Positions 44,287 through 52,138 of a stretch of DNA of 64,000 nucleotides are shown in pieces. A program made the translations under genes and the position numbers. The DNA is taken from NCBI RefSeq assembly GCF_036244895.1, contig NZ_BQKE01000003.1, positions 372,001 to 436,000 of the forward strand, read 5' to 3'. The DNA comes from Persicobacter diffluens (GTDB lineage Bacteria > Bacteroidota > Bacteroidia > Cytophagales > Cyclobacteriaceae). The notes below the pieces were generated by a model. The model had not been told where the DNA came from, ran no database searches, and saw nothing but the letters and a program-made list of their open reading frames with translations. Numbering within the stretch: position 1 is the first letter of the stretch; each line of letters begins with the position of its first letter.

Positions 44287-45234
44287 ATGAGTGATCAATT
44301 TAATTTCAAAGTAGATATAGAACGCGGTTTTGAATCCCCTCAAAAATTTATTCCTTCCAAATATTTTTATGATGCTGCCGGAGATCGCATTTTCCAGCAG
44401 ATTATGGAACTTCCGGAATATTACCTGACCCGCTCCGAAGCAGAAATATTTGAAAAAAAGGGGGGCAGCATTGTTGATGCACTTCCCTTCAAAGAGGCTT
44501 TTGAGGTGGTAGAATTAGGCGCTGGTGATGGTTCCAAAACGAAAACCCTCTTACAGGAAATGTTGCGCCGGGAAATGGATTTTGTTTACCGGCCTATGGA
44601 TATTTCCCGGGATGTGCTGGGCCAACTCAAAGCGCATATGTTGGAGGATTTGCCCACGCTGTCCATTGATGTGCTCGCGGGTGATTATTTCCATATTTTA
44701 CCTTCCTTAAAGGTTGATCCACACCCGAAACTATTTTTGTTTTTAGGCTCCAATATTGGGAATTTTCAGCCTGCGGAAGCGGAGGCTTTTATTCAAATGA
44801 TTGCCAATTCCATGAATTCTGGGGATTTGCTCTTGGTGGGCATGGACCTGCAGAAAAATCCGGCATTAATTGAACAGGCCTATAATGATAAAGCCGGTGT
44901 TACCGCTGACTTTAATTTGAATTTGTTGAAGCGGATGAATCGGGAGTTGGGCGCCAATTTTAATCTGGATGCTTTTGAATTCTATTCCCATTATGATCCG
45001 GTTCGTGGCTTTGTGAATAGTTATTTGGTGAGTCTGGAAAAGCAAATTGTTTATTTCTCGGCCATGGATAAGTCATTTTTGTTTCGAAAAAATGAATTAA
45101 TTCACACCGAATTGAGTCGGAAATTCTCAGGAGAGCAGATCGACCGATTGGCTTTTCGTACCGGGTTTTATGTCCGAAAAGAGTTTAAGGATGAAAAGGA
45201 GTATTTTGTGGATTCGCTTTGGGAAAAAGTATAG
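44287..45234 (+). CDS. egtD: L-histidine N(alpha)-methyltransferase EgtD
   Basis: The 315-residue protein matches the EgtD family throughout. It has FIPSKYFYDAAGDRIFQQIM, ELPEYYLTRSEAEIFE, the SAM-binding FEVVELGAGDGSKTKTLLQE, RPMDISRDVLGQL, LFLFLGSNIGNFQPAEAEAF and LLVGMDLQKNPALIEQAYND. It closes with DKSFLFRKNELIHTELSRKF. It methylates histidine to hercynine, the first step of ergothioneine synthesis and the substrate for EgtB. The 10-bp gap after egtB indicates one operon, ended by the terminator at 45261. No EgtC or EgtE is present; another C-S lyase elsewhere would be needed to finish ergothioneine. Confidence 0.94.
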   Translation: MSDQFNFKVDIERGFESPQKFIPSKYFYDAAGDRIFQQIMELPEYYLTRSEAEIFEKKGGSIVDALPFKEAFEVVELGAGDGSKTKTLLQEMLRREMDFVYRPMDISRDVLGQLKAHMLEDLPTLSIDVLAGDYFHILPSLKVDPHPKLFLFLGSNIGNFQPAEAEAFIQMIANSMNSGDLLLVGMDLQKNPALIEQAYNDKAGVTADFNLNLLKRMNRELGANFNLDAFEFYSHYDPVRGFVNSYLVSLEKQIVYFSAMDKSFLFRKNELIHTELSRKFSGEQIDRLAFRTGFYVRKEFKDEKEYFVDSLWEKV

Positions 45235-45260
45235 GCCTAGCTTAGGTATTGGATATAAGA

Positions 45261-45287
45261 AAAGGGAACCTGGTGTTCCTTTTTTTG
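45261..45287 (+). terminator. Rho-independent terminator of the egtBD operon
   Basis: GGAAC at 45265-45269 pairs with GTTCC at 45275-45279, with A-rich flank and a T-tract after it. It is short but well placed. Confidence 0.65.
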
Positions 45288-45497
45288 TGCAATTTTTTTT
45301 TGGGGTTAAAAATCACCTTCTTCATTAATATTTATTTGAATCCTCTGGATCTGGGGATGCAATTAAAGGCAAGTTTTTTATGATGAAAGTGGTTGACATA
45401 AAATCCCCTTCATTTCGGTATTAATGCCAAATAAGGCATATTGAGCGCTTGAATCCAAGTATTCATAATTGGAGTTAATTATACAAAGGATCCGATT

Positions 45498-45794
45498 ATG
45501 AAGATAAGTATATTACTTTTTTTACTGCTGGTTTCTAGCGGACTGTTTGCTCAAAATCGTACGGAGGCTATATTATGGGCGCCTAATCATAATAATCTAA
45601 AAATCCTTCATTTACCGTATGGGAAGGCTCAAATTATTAGATCAGATCGTGCTATGCTTCAAAAGAATCGATGGGGAAATCCGCCTTCTCAAAAGTCCTT
45701 ATTCCGCAAGGGAAAGCAAAGCAAAATTCGGGTCGGTTCTGATAAAATGAGAAGAAAAAACCCATTGCTTCAATCAGCTTTAAAAAAATCTTGA
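45498..45794 (+). CDS. Small secreted basic protein, function unknown
   Basis: The 98-residue protein has a signal peptide (ISILLFLLLVSSGLFAQ, cleavage near residue 19). The mature part of about 79 residues is strongly basic (KGKQSKIRVGSDKMRRKN). No family is recognised. It resembles the two downstream paralogues only in general plan: short, exported, lysine-rich, with an SDK/SDR word. It may be part of the same local group. The region 45795-46053 downstream has no gene. Confidence 0.6.
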   Translation: MKISILLFLLLVSSGLFAQNRTEAILWAPNHNNLKILHLPYGKAQIIRSDRAMLQKNRWGNPPSQKSLFRKGKQSKIRVGSDKMRRKNPLLQSALKKS

Positions 45795-46053
45795 GGAAAG
45801 TTTTATTTTTTCTAGGTTGAATTTTTAGGGGATTATTTGAAATAATTTGTTCTTTTGGTCCAGGGTGGTTTGCGGTTAAATGGACTTAAAATAATTATTT
45901 GAAATCATGAGCCGATGAGGTGAATTTTTTAATGCGTCCCTTTTTTTAACTAAAGGGTAGTCTTGGTAAAATTATATTTTTAATGTGGGTTTTGCCCGGT
46001 CTTTGCACTGATATAAGTGAAAGGATAATGGTAAAATTTAAAAATATCTTGAA

Positions 46054-46335
46054 ATGAAAAATGCCTTAGTATTTGGATTCGCCATGGCACTTGCCATCAG
46101 TGTTAATGCACAGGAAGTAAAAAGTAATAAGACTGCTGTAGCGAAGGAAAGAATTTCAAAAATGACGACACAGGCACCCGCGGCTGATTTTGTTGCACCA
46201 CAAACTAAAAGCGATAAAGTAGGCCGTAGCAGAGTCGCTTCTCAGGAGAAAGTAAATGCATTGGATGCCGACAACGAAACCACTACTTTTCAGAAAGTAA
46301 AAAGTGATAAATCCGCTAGAAAATTAGTAAGATAG
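46054..46335 (+). CDS. Small secreted KSDK-repeat protein, copy A
   Basis: The 93-residue protein has a signal peptide (KNALVFGFAMALAISVNAQ). The mature chain of about 73 residues contains three spaced repeats: EVKSNKTA, QTKSDKVG and KVKSDKSA. It is basic, low in hydrophobics and lacks cysteine. It is nearly identical to the protein at 47475-47756 (five substitutions in 93 residues). The ~95 bp upstream are also shared, including GATATAAGTGAAAGGATAAT, so the two copies were duplicated together with their promoter. Function is unknown; a surface, matrix or peptide-precursor role can only be guessed. A terminator follows. Confidence 0.72.
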   Translation: MKNALVFGFAMALAISVNAQEVKSNKTAVAKERISKMTTQAPAADFVAPQTKSDKVGRSRVASQEKVNALDADNETTTFQKVKSDKSARKLVR

Positions 46336-46362
46336 ATCCCTTGAGTAATTCAAGGACAGTTC

Positions 46363-46392
46363 AAGGCAGTGAGTAATCGCTGCCTTTTTATT
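46363..46392 (+). terminator. Rho-independent terminator
   Basis: AAGGCAG at 46363-46369 pairs with CTGCCTT at 46380-46386, then T-rich sequence. It ends the copy A gene. Confidence 0.75.
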
Positions 46393-46504
46393 TTGTCCAA
46401 TTTTTCTTCTTCATTTGGTTAGGAGAATATGGAGCCTACTCCAATTGGGGCGTTTGCTGCTTATTGGAACTTAGTGCAGGAATGTTGGTGAGGTTTTTTT
46501 AACC

Positions 46505-46535
46505 GCGAATTACACTAATTTGCACGAATTATTTT
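46505..46535. repeat. Fragment of a CACGAATT-type dispersed repeat
   Basis: CGCGAATTACACTAATTTGC followed by ACGAATTATT resembles the short 'cacgaat' repeats seen in many bacterial intergenic regions. A related stretch occurs at about 60467-60495. Confidence 0.35.
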
Positions 46536-46586
46536 AAAGTTGCCTTTGTGGATTGGGTTGCTGCGGTACCTTCCATTTCAACAATC

Positions 46587-46772
46587 GGCCTTGATCAATG
46601 GGCGGCAAGCCAAAGGTTCTGCTGGCGAAAAGAAGGCATCACAGCGACATTTCTGAAAGCATTGACTAGTTTCCGTCCTCTTCAAATGTCGCCTTGATGG
46701 ATTCCGTCAGCAGGTTCTTTGGCCCGCCAACATTGATCACAGCCTTGATTTTTTTGTTTCGTTTTTTATCAA
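46587..46772 (+). repeat. R3 long-palindrome element, copy 1
   Basis: The left arm runs from GGCCTTGATCAATGGGCGG through AAGGTTCTGCTGGCG to CACAGCGACATTT. The right arm runs from AAATGTCGCCTTGATGG through CAGCAGGTTCTTTGG to CATTGATCACAGCCTTGA, so the two pair as a long imperfect hairpin. TTTTTTTGTTTCG follows. It is about 80% alike, by eye, to copy 2 at 60837-61022 and in the same orientation. Confidence 0.75.
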
Positions 46773-47114
46773 GAAAAAATGAAAAATGAGTGTATTTCAT
46801 TATAGAAGAATGTTTTGCCCTCATATTTCATCCAATGAGTTTTAGAATTGATTTTTAAAGATGGGAAGGAGCGAACAAAATATAGTGGATTGAGCGGACG
46901 CTCATTTAATTTTGGGTCTTAGCGAGGACGCAAAGACCAGTGATCGAGAGGAGTTACTCAAATGGGAATTGATGGTGCGATTTTTTCCCCCGAAAGTCAA
47001 CGGCAAAATAGAGGAGAAATGAGCGCCAAATGCTCCCAAATACAATCCACACAACGCTAGATTCAATAAACCTCCTCCAGGGGTTTTGGCTCAGCGAGTT
47101 ATGAAGTATCATCT

Positions 47115-47232
47115 GATTTTTACTTTCTCCACTTTCACCCGCTTCCTTGGAAAGACCCCAGTATAAGGAATTATTTTTTCATTTTTTTTGCCTTGCTTTA
47201 CCGCTACATCAGGATTTAAGCATGCCTGTTTC
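47115..47232 (+). repeat. R1 element, copy 14 (degenerate fragment, forward)
   Basis: Only the core remains, in altered form: TACTTTCTCCACTTTCACCC, then GCTTCCTTGGAAAGACC, and finally TTGCCTTGCTTTACCGC with ATTTAAGCATGC. Both termini are poor. Confidence 0.45.
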
Positions 47233-47474
47233 GGCTTTTATTTCATCCATTCATTTAATGAAAAACCCCTTAAATTCAGAATATAGATTAATTAGGAATG
47301 GCCTTTTGATCTGACAATTGAATTTTTGCCGAATAGCGCTTTAAATCTGAAGTTGGGCTTAAATTTTCGGATGTGCTAGTCTTAAAATAATGCTATTTTT
47401 ATGATGTGGATTTTGCCCGGTATTTGCACTGATATAAGTGAAAGGATAATGGTAAAATCTAAAAATATCTTGAA

Positions 47475-47756
47475 ATGAAAAATGCCCTAGTATTCGGTTT
47501 CGCCATGGCGCTTTCCATCAGTGTTAATGCACAGGAAGTAAAAAGTAATAAGACTGCTGTAGCGAAGGAAAGAATTTCAAAAATGACGACACAGGCACCC
47601 GCGGCTGATTTTGTTGCGCAGCAAACTAAAAGTGATAAAGTAGGCCGTAGCAGAGCCGCTTCTCAGAAGAAAGTAAATGCATTGGATGCCGACAACGAAA
47701 CCACTACTTTCCAGAAAGTAAAAAGTGATAAATCTGCCAGAAAATTAGTAAAGTAA
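47475..47756 (+). CDS. Small secreted KSDK-repeat protein, copy B
   Basis: This 93-residue paralogue of the gene at 46054 differs at five positions: Ser for Ala in the signal peptide, Gln for Pro, Ala for Val, Lys for Glu, and Lys for the final Arg. The three K-S-N/D-K repeats are unchanged. The leader sequence is shared back to about 47377. The 1.1-kb spacer between the copies contains unrelated repeats (R3 and an R1 fragment). A strong hairpin terminator follows and also serves the convergent small gene. Conservation of protein and leader implies both copies are expressed or were duplicated recently. Confidence 0.72.
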   Translation: MKNALVFGFAMALSISVNAQEVKSNKTAVAKERISKMTTQAPAADFVAQQTKSDKVGRSRAASQKKVNALDADNETTTFQKVKSDKSARKLVK

Positions 47757-47784
47757 TGCTGGCAAATTTTTAATAAAAAGCAAA

Positions 47785-47814
47785 AAGGCAGTGATTTTTC
47801 ACTGCCTTATTTAT
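47785..47814. terminator. Bidirectional Rho-independent terminator
   Basis: AAGGCAGTGA at 47785-47794 pairs perfectly with TCACTGCCTT at 47799-47808, with T-rich sequence on both sides. It lies between convergent genes and overlaps the stop codon of the leftward one. Confidence 0.82.
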
Positions 47815-48019
47815 TTGCTACAATTTCTATTCTTCCCTCCGCTATCCAGGTATTCACCCGGTGTGTACTGATGATATTCCGGTTGCGATAAATTGCTTTA
47901 TCAGTAAGATATACCTCATACAAATTCGGATCGTCGCCATATTGTTGCTGTGAAATTTGTTCCACTTTAAGTGAACGACCATTGAGTTTGAAGATGGTAC
48001 CAATCGCCAATTTTTCCAT
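47807..48019 (-). CDS. Small cytoplasmic protein, function unknown
   Basis: The 70-residue protein (EKLAIGTIFKLNGRSLKVEQ, then VYLTDKAIYRNRNIISTHRV) has an even hydrophobic/charged pattern. The first half, with a GTIFKLNGRSLKV motif, could be a small SH3-like or PUA-like beta barrel. There is no signal peptide. Its frame ends exactly in a shared terminator, which supports a real gene. No family is recognised. Confidence 0.55.
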   Translation of the reverse strand: MEKLAIGTIFKLNGRSLKVEQISQQQYGDDPNLYEVYLTDKAIYRNRNIISTHRVNTWIAEGRIEIVANK

Positions 48020-48145
48020 AATAGTTAATTTTCAAGGGCTAATTTACGGCTTTCTTTTTTGCCAAAATCAAACCAAAATCAGCTTTTGGGTAAAAAAATC
48101 GAAATAGGATAGCTTTTCGGAACTATAATCGATGGATTAGCCACC

Positions 48146-48370
48146 TTAGTCTGAATTTATCCGTGATAAAACCCTCCTTGGGCGGCAAGGCGGGGAATAT
48201 GAAGGAACAGTCTCTTATTTCAAATTTTTTCCAGCAAAGCAGATATAGGAGGAGAAAGCTGGCTTGCCCGTATATGGGCCAATAAAAAAATAGCAAAACC
48301 ACCTAAAAAATATCAATAATTAAGTTTCAAACGTGGCCTATTGAATCTACCGCTGAATTATTGGGGTTTA
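48146..48370 (-). repeat. R1 element, copy 15 (full length, reverse)
   Basis: The left edge is TTAGTCTGAATTTATCC and the right edge GCTGAATTATTGGGGTTTA. The core GGCAAGGCGGGGAATATGAA, AGCAAAGCAGATATAGGAGG and GCTTGCCC blocks are present. Confidence 0.72.
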
Positions 48371-48510
48371 GATCAAATCAGGAATGGCGACAGCTGTATT
48401 GGACCAATAGTTGAACCCTTTTTTTTAACCTAAAATAAAGGGTTTCTTGTTCACAGCAGACGAGGCTTTCCAAAATATCCTTACACCAATTTTGGATTAA
48501 ATCTTCAAAA

Positions 48511-48561
48511 GTGACTTTTGTTACTGTAAGCTGAAATGGATTGCTTTTTCTTTGTAACAAA
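48511..48561. promoter_or_regulatory. Candidate operator region of the TauE/YeeE sulfur operon
   Basis: GTGAC TTTT GTTAC at 48511-48524 repeats the arms and spacing of the box before the persulfide dioxygenase gene (5026-5039). A further half-site, GTAACAAA at 48554-48561, is the exact reverse complement of TTTGTTAC at 48517-48524. The box lies 51 bp before the ATG. The regulator is unknown. Confidence 0.5.
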
Positions 48562-48575
48562 TCAACAAACAAACA

Positions 48576-49436
48576 ATGACCTTACTGACCTTGGCACTGA
48601 TGGCCGCCTTGTTTATTGGCCTAACGCTGGGATTGATCGGAGGAGGAGGATCCATTCTCACTGTTCCGGTATTAACCTATTTGTTGGGACTCGGGGCGAG
48701 AGAAGCCACTGCCTATTCTTTATTTATTGTAGGCATGGCAGCTTCTGTGGGCGCGTATCGATTTTGGCGAAATGGACAAGTGGATTTCCGGCAATCCCTT
48801 TGGCTGGGAATACCCGCTTTAATTTCGGTTTATTTCGCACGTGCAGTGGTAGTTCCGCTTATTCCGGAAGTGTTGTGGGAGTTTGAGTCATGGGTATTGA
48901 CCGATGATCTGGCCTTTATGCTGGTTTTTGCCATTGTAATGGTGATTTCTTCTGTCGCCATGATTCGGGGTAGGGGAGAGCAGTTGGCAACAGGTCCTGT
49001 TCATCCGTTTGGCTTAGCTTTTGCCGGCTTATTCATTGGTTTGTTAACGGGGATGCTGGGGGCCGGTGGAGGATTTGTGATCATTCCCACCCTGATGTTT
49101 GTTGGAAAGTTGCCGGTAAAAAAAGCAATGGGGACTTCTTTGGTGATTATTACCATTAATTCTCTGTTTGGTTTTCTAACGGACATTTTGAATGCTTCAA
49201 ATGTCACTTATCAGGTGGATTGGGCATTGCTTTTGCAGTTTGTCGCATTAGCCTTGGTGGGTATTTTGGCAGGAGCCAGACTAAATAAACATGTTAGCGG
49301 AGGAAAGCTCAAAGTGCTTTTTGGCTGGTTTGTTTTAGTAATGGGCTTATTCATTTTGGTGGAACGCCTACAGGATACCTTTTCACAGGCGCCCGAAAAT
49401 TTGGAATTGAATCAATCATTTTTACATAAAAAATAG
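48576..49436 (+). CDS. TauE/SafE-family sulfur-compound exporter/permease
   Basis: The 286-residue membrane protein has eight or so predicted helices in two halves. Each half opens with the family's glycine-rich motif: LTLGLIGGGGSILTVPVLTY (about 14-33) and LTGMLGAGGGFVIIPTLMFV (about 160-180). MGTSLVIITINSLFGFL is also typical. TauE/SafE proteins move sulfite, sulfoacetate or other organosulfur anions. The gene is the first of three (gaps 11 and 6 bp) with two YeeE/YedE-type proteins, so a role in sulfur anion traffic is well supported by context. The shared GTGAC-N4-GTTAC box suggests co-control with the persulfide dioxygenase at 5101. Confidence 0.9.
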   Translation: MTLLTLALMAALFIGLTLGLIGGGGSILTVPVLTYLLGLGAREATAYSLFIVGMAASVGAYRFWRNGQVDFRQSLWLGIPALISVYFARAVVVPLIPEVLWEFESWVLTDDLAFMLVFAIVMVISSVAMIRGRGEQLATGPVHPFGLAFAGLFIGLLTGMLGAGGGFVIIPTLMFVGKLPVKKAMGTSLVIITINSLFGFLTDILNASNVTYQVDWALLLQFVALALVGILAGARLNKHVSGGKLKVLFGWFVLVMGLFILVERLQDTFSQAPENLELNQSFLHKK

Positions 49437-49447
49437 CAATTAATTAA

Positions 49448-50014
49448 ATGTTGGATTGGATTAATCAGCCTTGGCCATGGTGGGTGGCAGGGCCTATCAT
49501 TGGATTGGTGTATTTGACCCTTTTATATTGGGGAAAAAGTTTTGGTATATCCGCAACCTTGCGAACGGCTTGTAGCATTGTTGGTGCCGGCAAGAAAAAT
49601 GAATTTTTCAATTTTGACTGGAAAAGCCAGCGATGGAACTTATTATTTGTGTTAGGTTCCTTTTTGGGTGCTTCTATTGCCTATCATTGGATGAATGGGG
49701 CGCATGGTGGCGTAGCAGTTTCTGCAGGTACGGCAGCAGCCTTGGAAAAAATACACATTACCAGTTTTCATGACCATTTTTACCCTACGGAAATCATGGG
49801 TTGGGGTCAGCTGACTCATCTGTCAGGCTTTTTGACCTTAATAGGTGGTGGTTTTTTAGTAGGGTTCGGAGCCCGATATGCCGGGGGTTGTACCTCAGGT
49901 CATGCTATTAGCGGACTATCAAATTTCCAAAAAATGTCTTTATTCGCTGTAATCGGATTTTTTACCGGCGGTTTAGTAATGGTACATGTGGTATTTCCTT
50001 ATCTATTATCTTAA
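49448..50014 (+). CDS. YeeE/YedE-family thiosulfate-transport-like protein, first half
   Basis: The 188-residue membrane protein has about four helices. It carries the family's cysteine motif near its end (GARYAGGCTSGHAISGLSNF), where the cysteine is thought to contact thiosulfate in TsuA-type transporters. An upstream RTACSIVGAGKKNEF segment carries another conserved cysteine. TsuA is a single chain with two pseudo-symmetric halves; here the halves are on separate genes (with 50021-50440). The likely job is uptake of thiosulfate or a sulfane-sulfur compound. It forms an operon with TauE/SafE upstream and the second half downstream. Confidence 0.88.
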   Translation: MLDWINQPWPWWVAGPIIGLVYLTLLYWGKSFGISATLRTACSIVGAGKKNEFFNFDWKSQRWNLLFVLGSFLGASIAYHWMNGAHGGVAVSAGTAAALEKIHITSFHDHFYPTEIMGWGQLTHLSGFLTLIGGGFLVGFGARYAGGCTSGHAISGLSNFQKMSLFAVIGFFTGGLVMVHVVFPYLLS

Positions 50015-50020
50015 TTAGTC

Positions 50021-50440
50021 ATGATACAAAGAGGTATAAAATATATATTATTGGGAATCGCTTTTGGTATTGTTTTTACAAAAGCAGAAATCATTTCCTG
50101 GTTTAGAATTTTTGAAATGTTCCAGTTTGAATCCTTCCATATGTATGGCGTGATCGGTTCAGCTGTAATGGTGGGTGCTTTAGGGACTTATTTTATGAAA
50201 CGTATTGAAATGCGGGATAAAAAAGGCCAGGTGATTGCTCCAGCGGATAAAACGGGTTCGCCCAAGCGCTATATTTACGGAGGAATCATCTTCGGTCTGG
50301 GTTGGGCATTAACTGGTTCTTGCCCGGGCCCGATGTATATGCTGGTGGGTACAGGAGCTTCCTTTATGTTGGTGACTATTTTATCAGCGATGCTGGGAAC
50401 TTTTGCTTACGCACAGGTCAAGCATAAATTGCCCCACTAG
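50021..50440 (+). CDS. YeeE/YedE-family protein, second half
   Basis: The 139-residue membrane protein has about four helices and contains GIIFGLGWALTGSCPGPMYM with the second transport-pathway cysteine. It starts 6 bp after the preceding half, and together they correspond to one full TsuA-like unit. It is the last gene of the TauE-YeeE-YeeE operon. An R1 repeat fragment follows. No terminator hairpin is obvious right after the stop. Confidence 0.88.
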   Translation: MIQRGIKYILLGIAFGIVFTKAEIISWFRIFEMFQFESFHMYGVIGSAVMVGALGTYFMKRIEMRDKKGQVIAPADKTGSPKRYIYGGIIFGLGWALTGSCPGPMYMLVGTGASFMLVTILSAMLGTFAYAQVKHKLPH

Positions 50441-50546
50441 ATAAATAAGTGCTGGTTGGTTTACAGGATGAATTACCAATTCGAAATTTTTGAAAGGCAA
50501 CTGGCGTTTTTACAATAAGCCTGACTGGCCATTGAATAAATTTTAT

Positions 50547-50685
50547 ATAAGCCGGATTATTCACACTTAAATTCTGGTTTAGTTGTAAGGCGGAAATAAT
50601 GAAGGAATAGTTTACTATTTCGAGCTTTTTCTGACGAAACAGATGAATGAGGGGAAAGCAAAATGACCTCATTGGGGCTTTTTGT
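50547..50685 (-). repeat. R1 element, copy 16 (truncated, reverse)
   Basis: The left edge ATAAGCCGGATTATTCACAC and the core (GTTGTAAGGCGGAAATAATG, TGACGAAACAGATGAATGAG, GGGAAAGCA) are present. The half with the TGACTTATTTTC block and the other terminus is missing. Confidence 0.68.
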
Positions 50686-50883
50686 GAAAAAGGAAAATTG
50701 CGCTCAATAAGCCAAAATATGCCCTTCCTTAGTCGTTTTGCAGCTGCCACCGGTAAGTATGAAGTAGCCTTAATGTATTGCTTTTGCGATTTTGGGTAGC
50801 TTGCAATCCCCTGACAGATCGCTAGCTAGCGTTGTAAAAAAGCATGGATTTGATTAATTTCTATCAAAGAAACTTTCAAGTCT

Positions 50884-51957
50884 ATGCTTTTTTATTTTCG
50901 ATATTTGCTGAAATACCTGATTGCCTTTATCCTGCCCCTATTGGTTTACCTTAGTTTTCAATGGGAAGAATGGGCATCATTTATTCCCTTTTTTTATGCT
51001 TTTGGCTTTATTCCGCTGCTGGAGTTGTTTTTACGTCCTGATGTGTCCAATCCGGGCTTATCCGAGGAAGAGCAATTAAAGGCCAACCGTATTTTCGATT
51101 TTCTCTTACTTTTGGCCGCGGGCTGTCAGTTTGGAATTTTGTGGCTTTTTTTAAAAATCATGGCTGTGGAAATGTCGAATCTGACCTTCGTGGGACACAT
51201 CATGAGCATGGGGTTAATGTGTGGTGTTTTTGGGATTAATGTTGCGCATGAACTGGGGCATCGAAAGTCACCTTTTATGCAATGGACCGCCAAGTTCTTG
51301 TTGATGTCTTCCCTTTACATGCATTTTTTTATTGAGCATAATCGGGGACATCATCGCTATGTGGCCACTCCTCTGGATCCGGCTACTGCTCGAAAGGGTG
51401 AAAATATCTTTTTCTTTTGGGGACGGTCCATGGTGTTTTCCTGGCAGTCCGCCTGGAAGCTGGCGGCGAAAAGTGTTCAGAGAAAATATGGCACCACCTG
51501 GTCCTGGCATAATGAAATGTTACAATTTTTGACCATGCAGCTTGTTTGGTTGAGCCTGATTTTCTTTCTGACATCGCCTAAGGTATTTTTGGCTTATTTA
51601 CTGGCCGCCCTGTTGGGCTGTTTGTTATTGGAATCAGTCAATTATATTGAGCATTATGGGCTATTAAGAAAACAACTGGAGGATGGTTCCTATGAAAGGA
51701 CTCGCGCCTGCCATTCCTGGAACTCCAACCACCAATGGGGGCGGGCGACCTTATTTGAGTTGTCCCGGCATTCTGATCATCATTATTTGGCCTCTCGTAA
51801 ATATCAGATCCTGCGCCATCATGAGGAGGCTCCGCAGTTACCTACAGGTTATCCCGGGATGATATTGTTGGCTTTTTTACCCCCGCTCTGGTTTAAGGTG
51901 ATGCATTCAAAATTGGATGAAATTCGTAATCCGGTCTCCATCAGCCGGATAGGCTGA
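50884..51957 (+). CDS. alkB: Alkane 1-monooxygenase AlkB-type
   Basis: The 357-residue protein is an integral-membrane di-iron hydroxylase. The histidine boxes are INVAHELGHRKS, FFIEHNRGHHRYVATPLDPA and FELSRHSDHHYLASRKYQIL. The alkane-hydroxylase signature NYIEHYGLLRKQ is present, which separates AlkB from fatty-acid desaturases. Six membrane helices are expected. It oxidises medium-chain alkanes at the terminal carbon with electrons from rubredoxin. No rubredoxin, rubredoxin reductase or aldehyde dehydrogenase gene is nearby, so partners must be elsewhere. It is a single gene between repeats and the WYL regulator gene 180 bp downstream. Confidence 0.93.
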   Translation: MLFYFRYLLKYLIAFILPLLVYLSFQWEEWASFIPFFYAFGFIPLLELFLRPDVSNPGLSEEEQLKANRIFDFLLLLAAGCQFGILWLFLKIMAVEMSNLTFVGHIMSMGLMCGVFGINVAHELGHRKSPFMQWTAKFLLMSSLYMHFFIEHNRGHHRYVATPLDPATARKGENIFFFWGRSMVFSWQSAWKLAAKSVQRKYGTTWSWHNEMLQFLTMQLVWLSLIFFLTSPKVFLAYLLAALLGCLLLESVNYIEHYGLLRKQLEDGSYERTRACHSWNSNHQWGRATLFELSRHSDHHYLASRKYQILRHHEEAPQLPTGYPGMILLAFLPPLWFKVMHSKLDEIRNPVSISRIG

Positions 51958-52138
51958 AATTCTTTTTTTGTTTTTATTTAATCTGATTTCCGGCTGGGGG
52001 AACTTTTGGATCTTTTTCCTATTTTATGTTTTTTGTAAGCTGTTAGGATCAATTTTATTGGTCTATTCATGTTCAACATCAATATATGCACCTTTTGGTG
52101 GGCTTTAGTCTGCCAAAACTTTTTAAAATAGGATCCTT

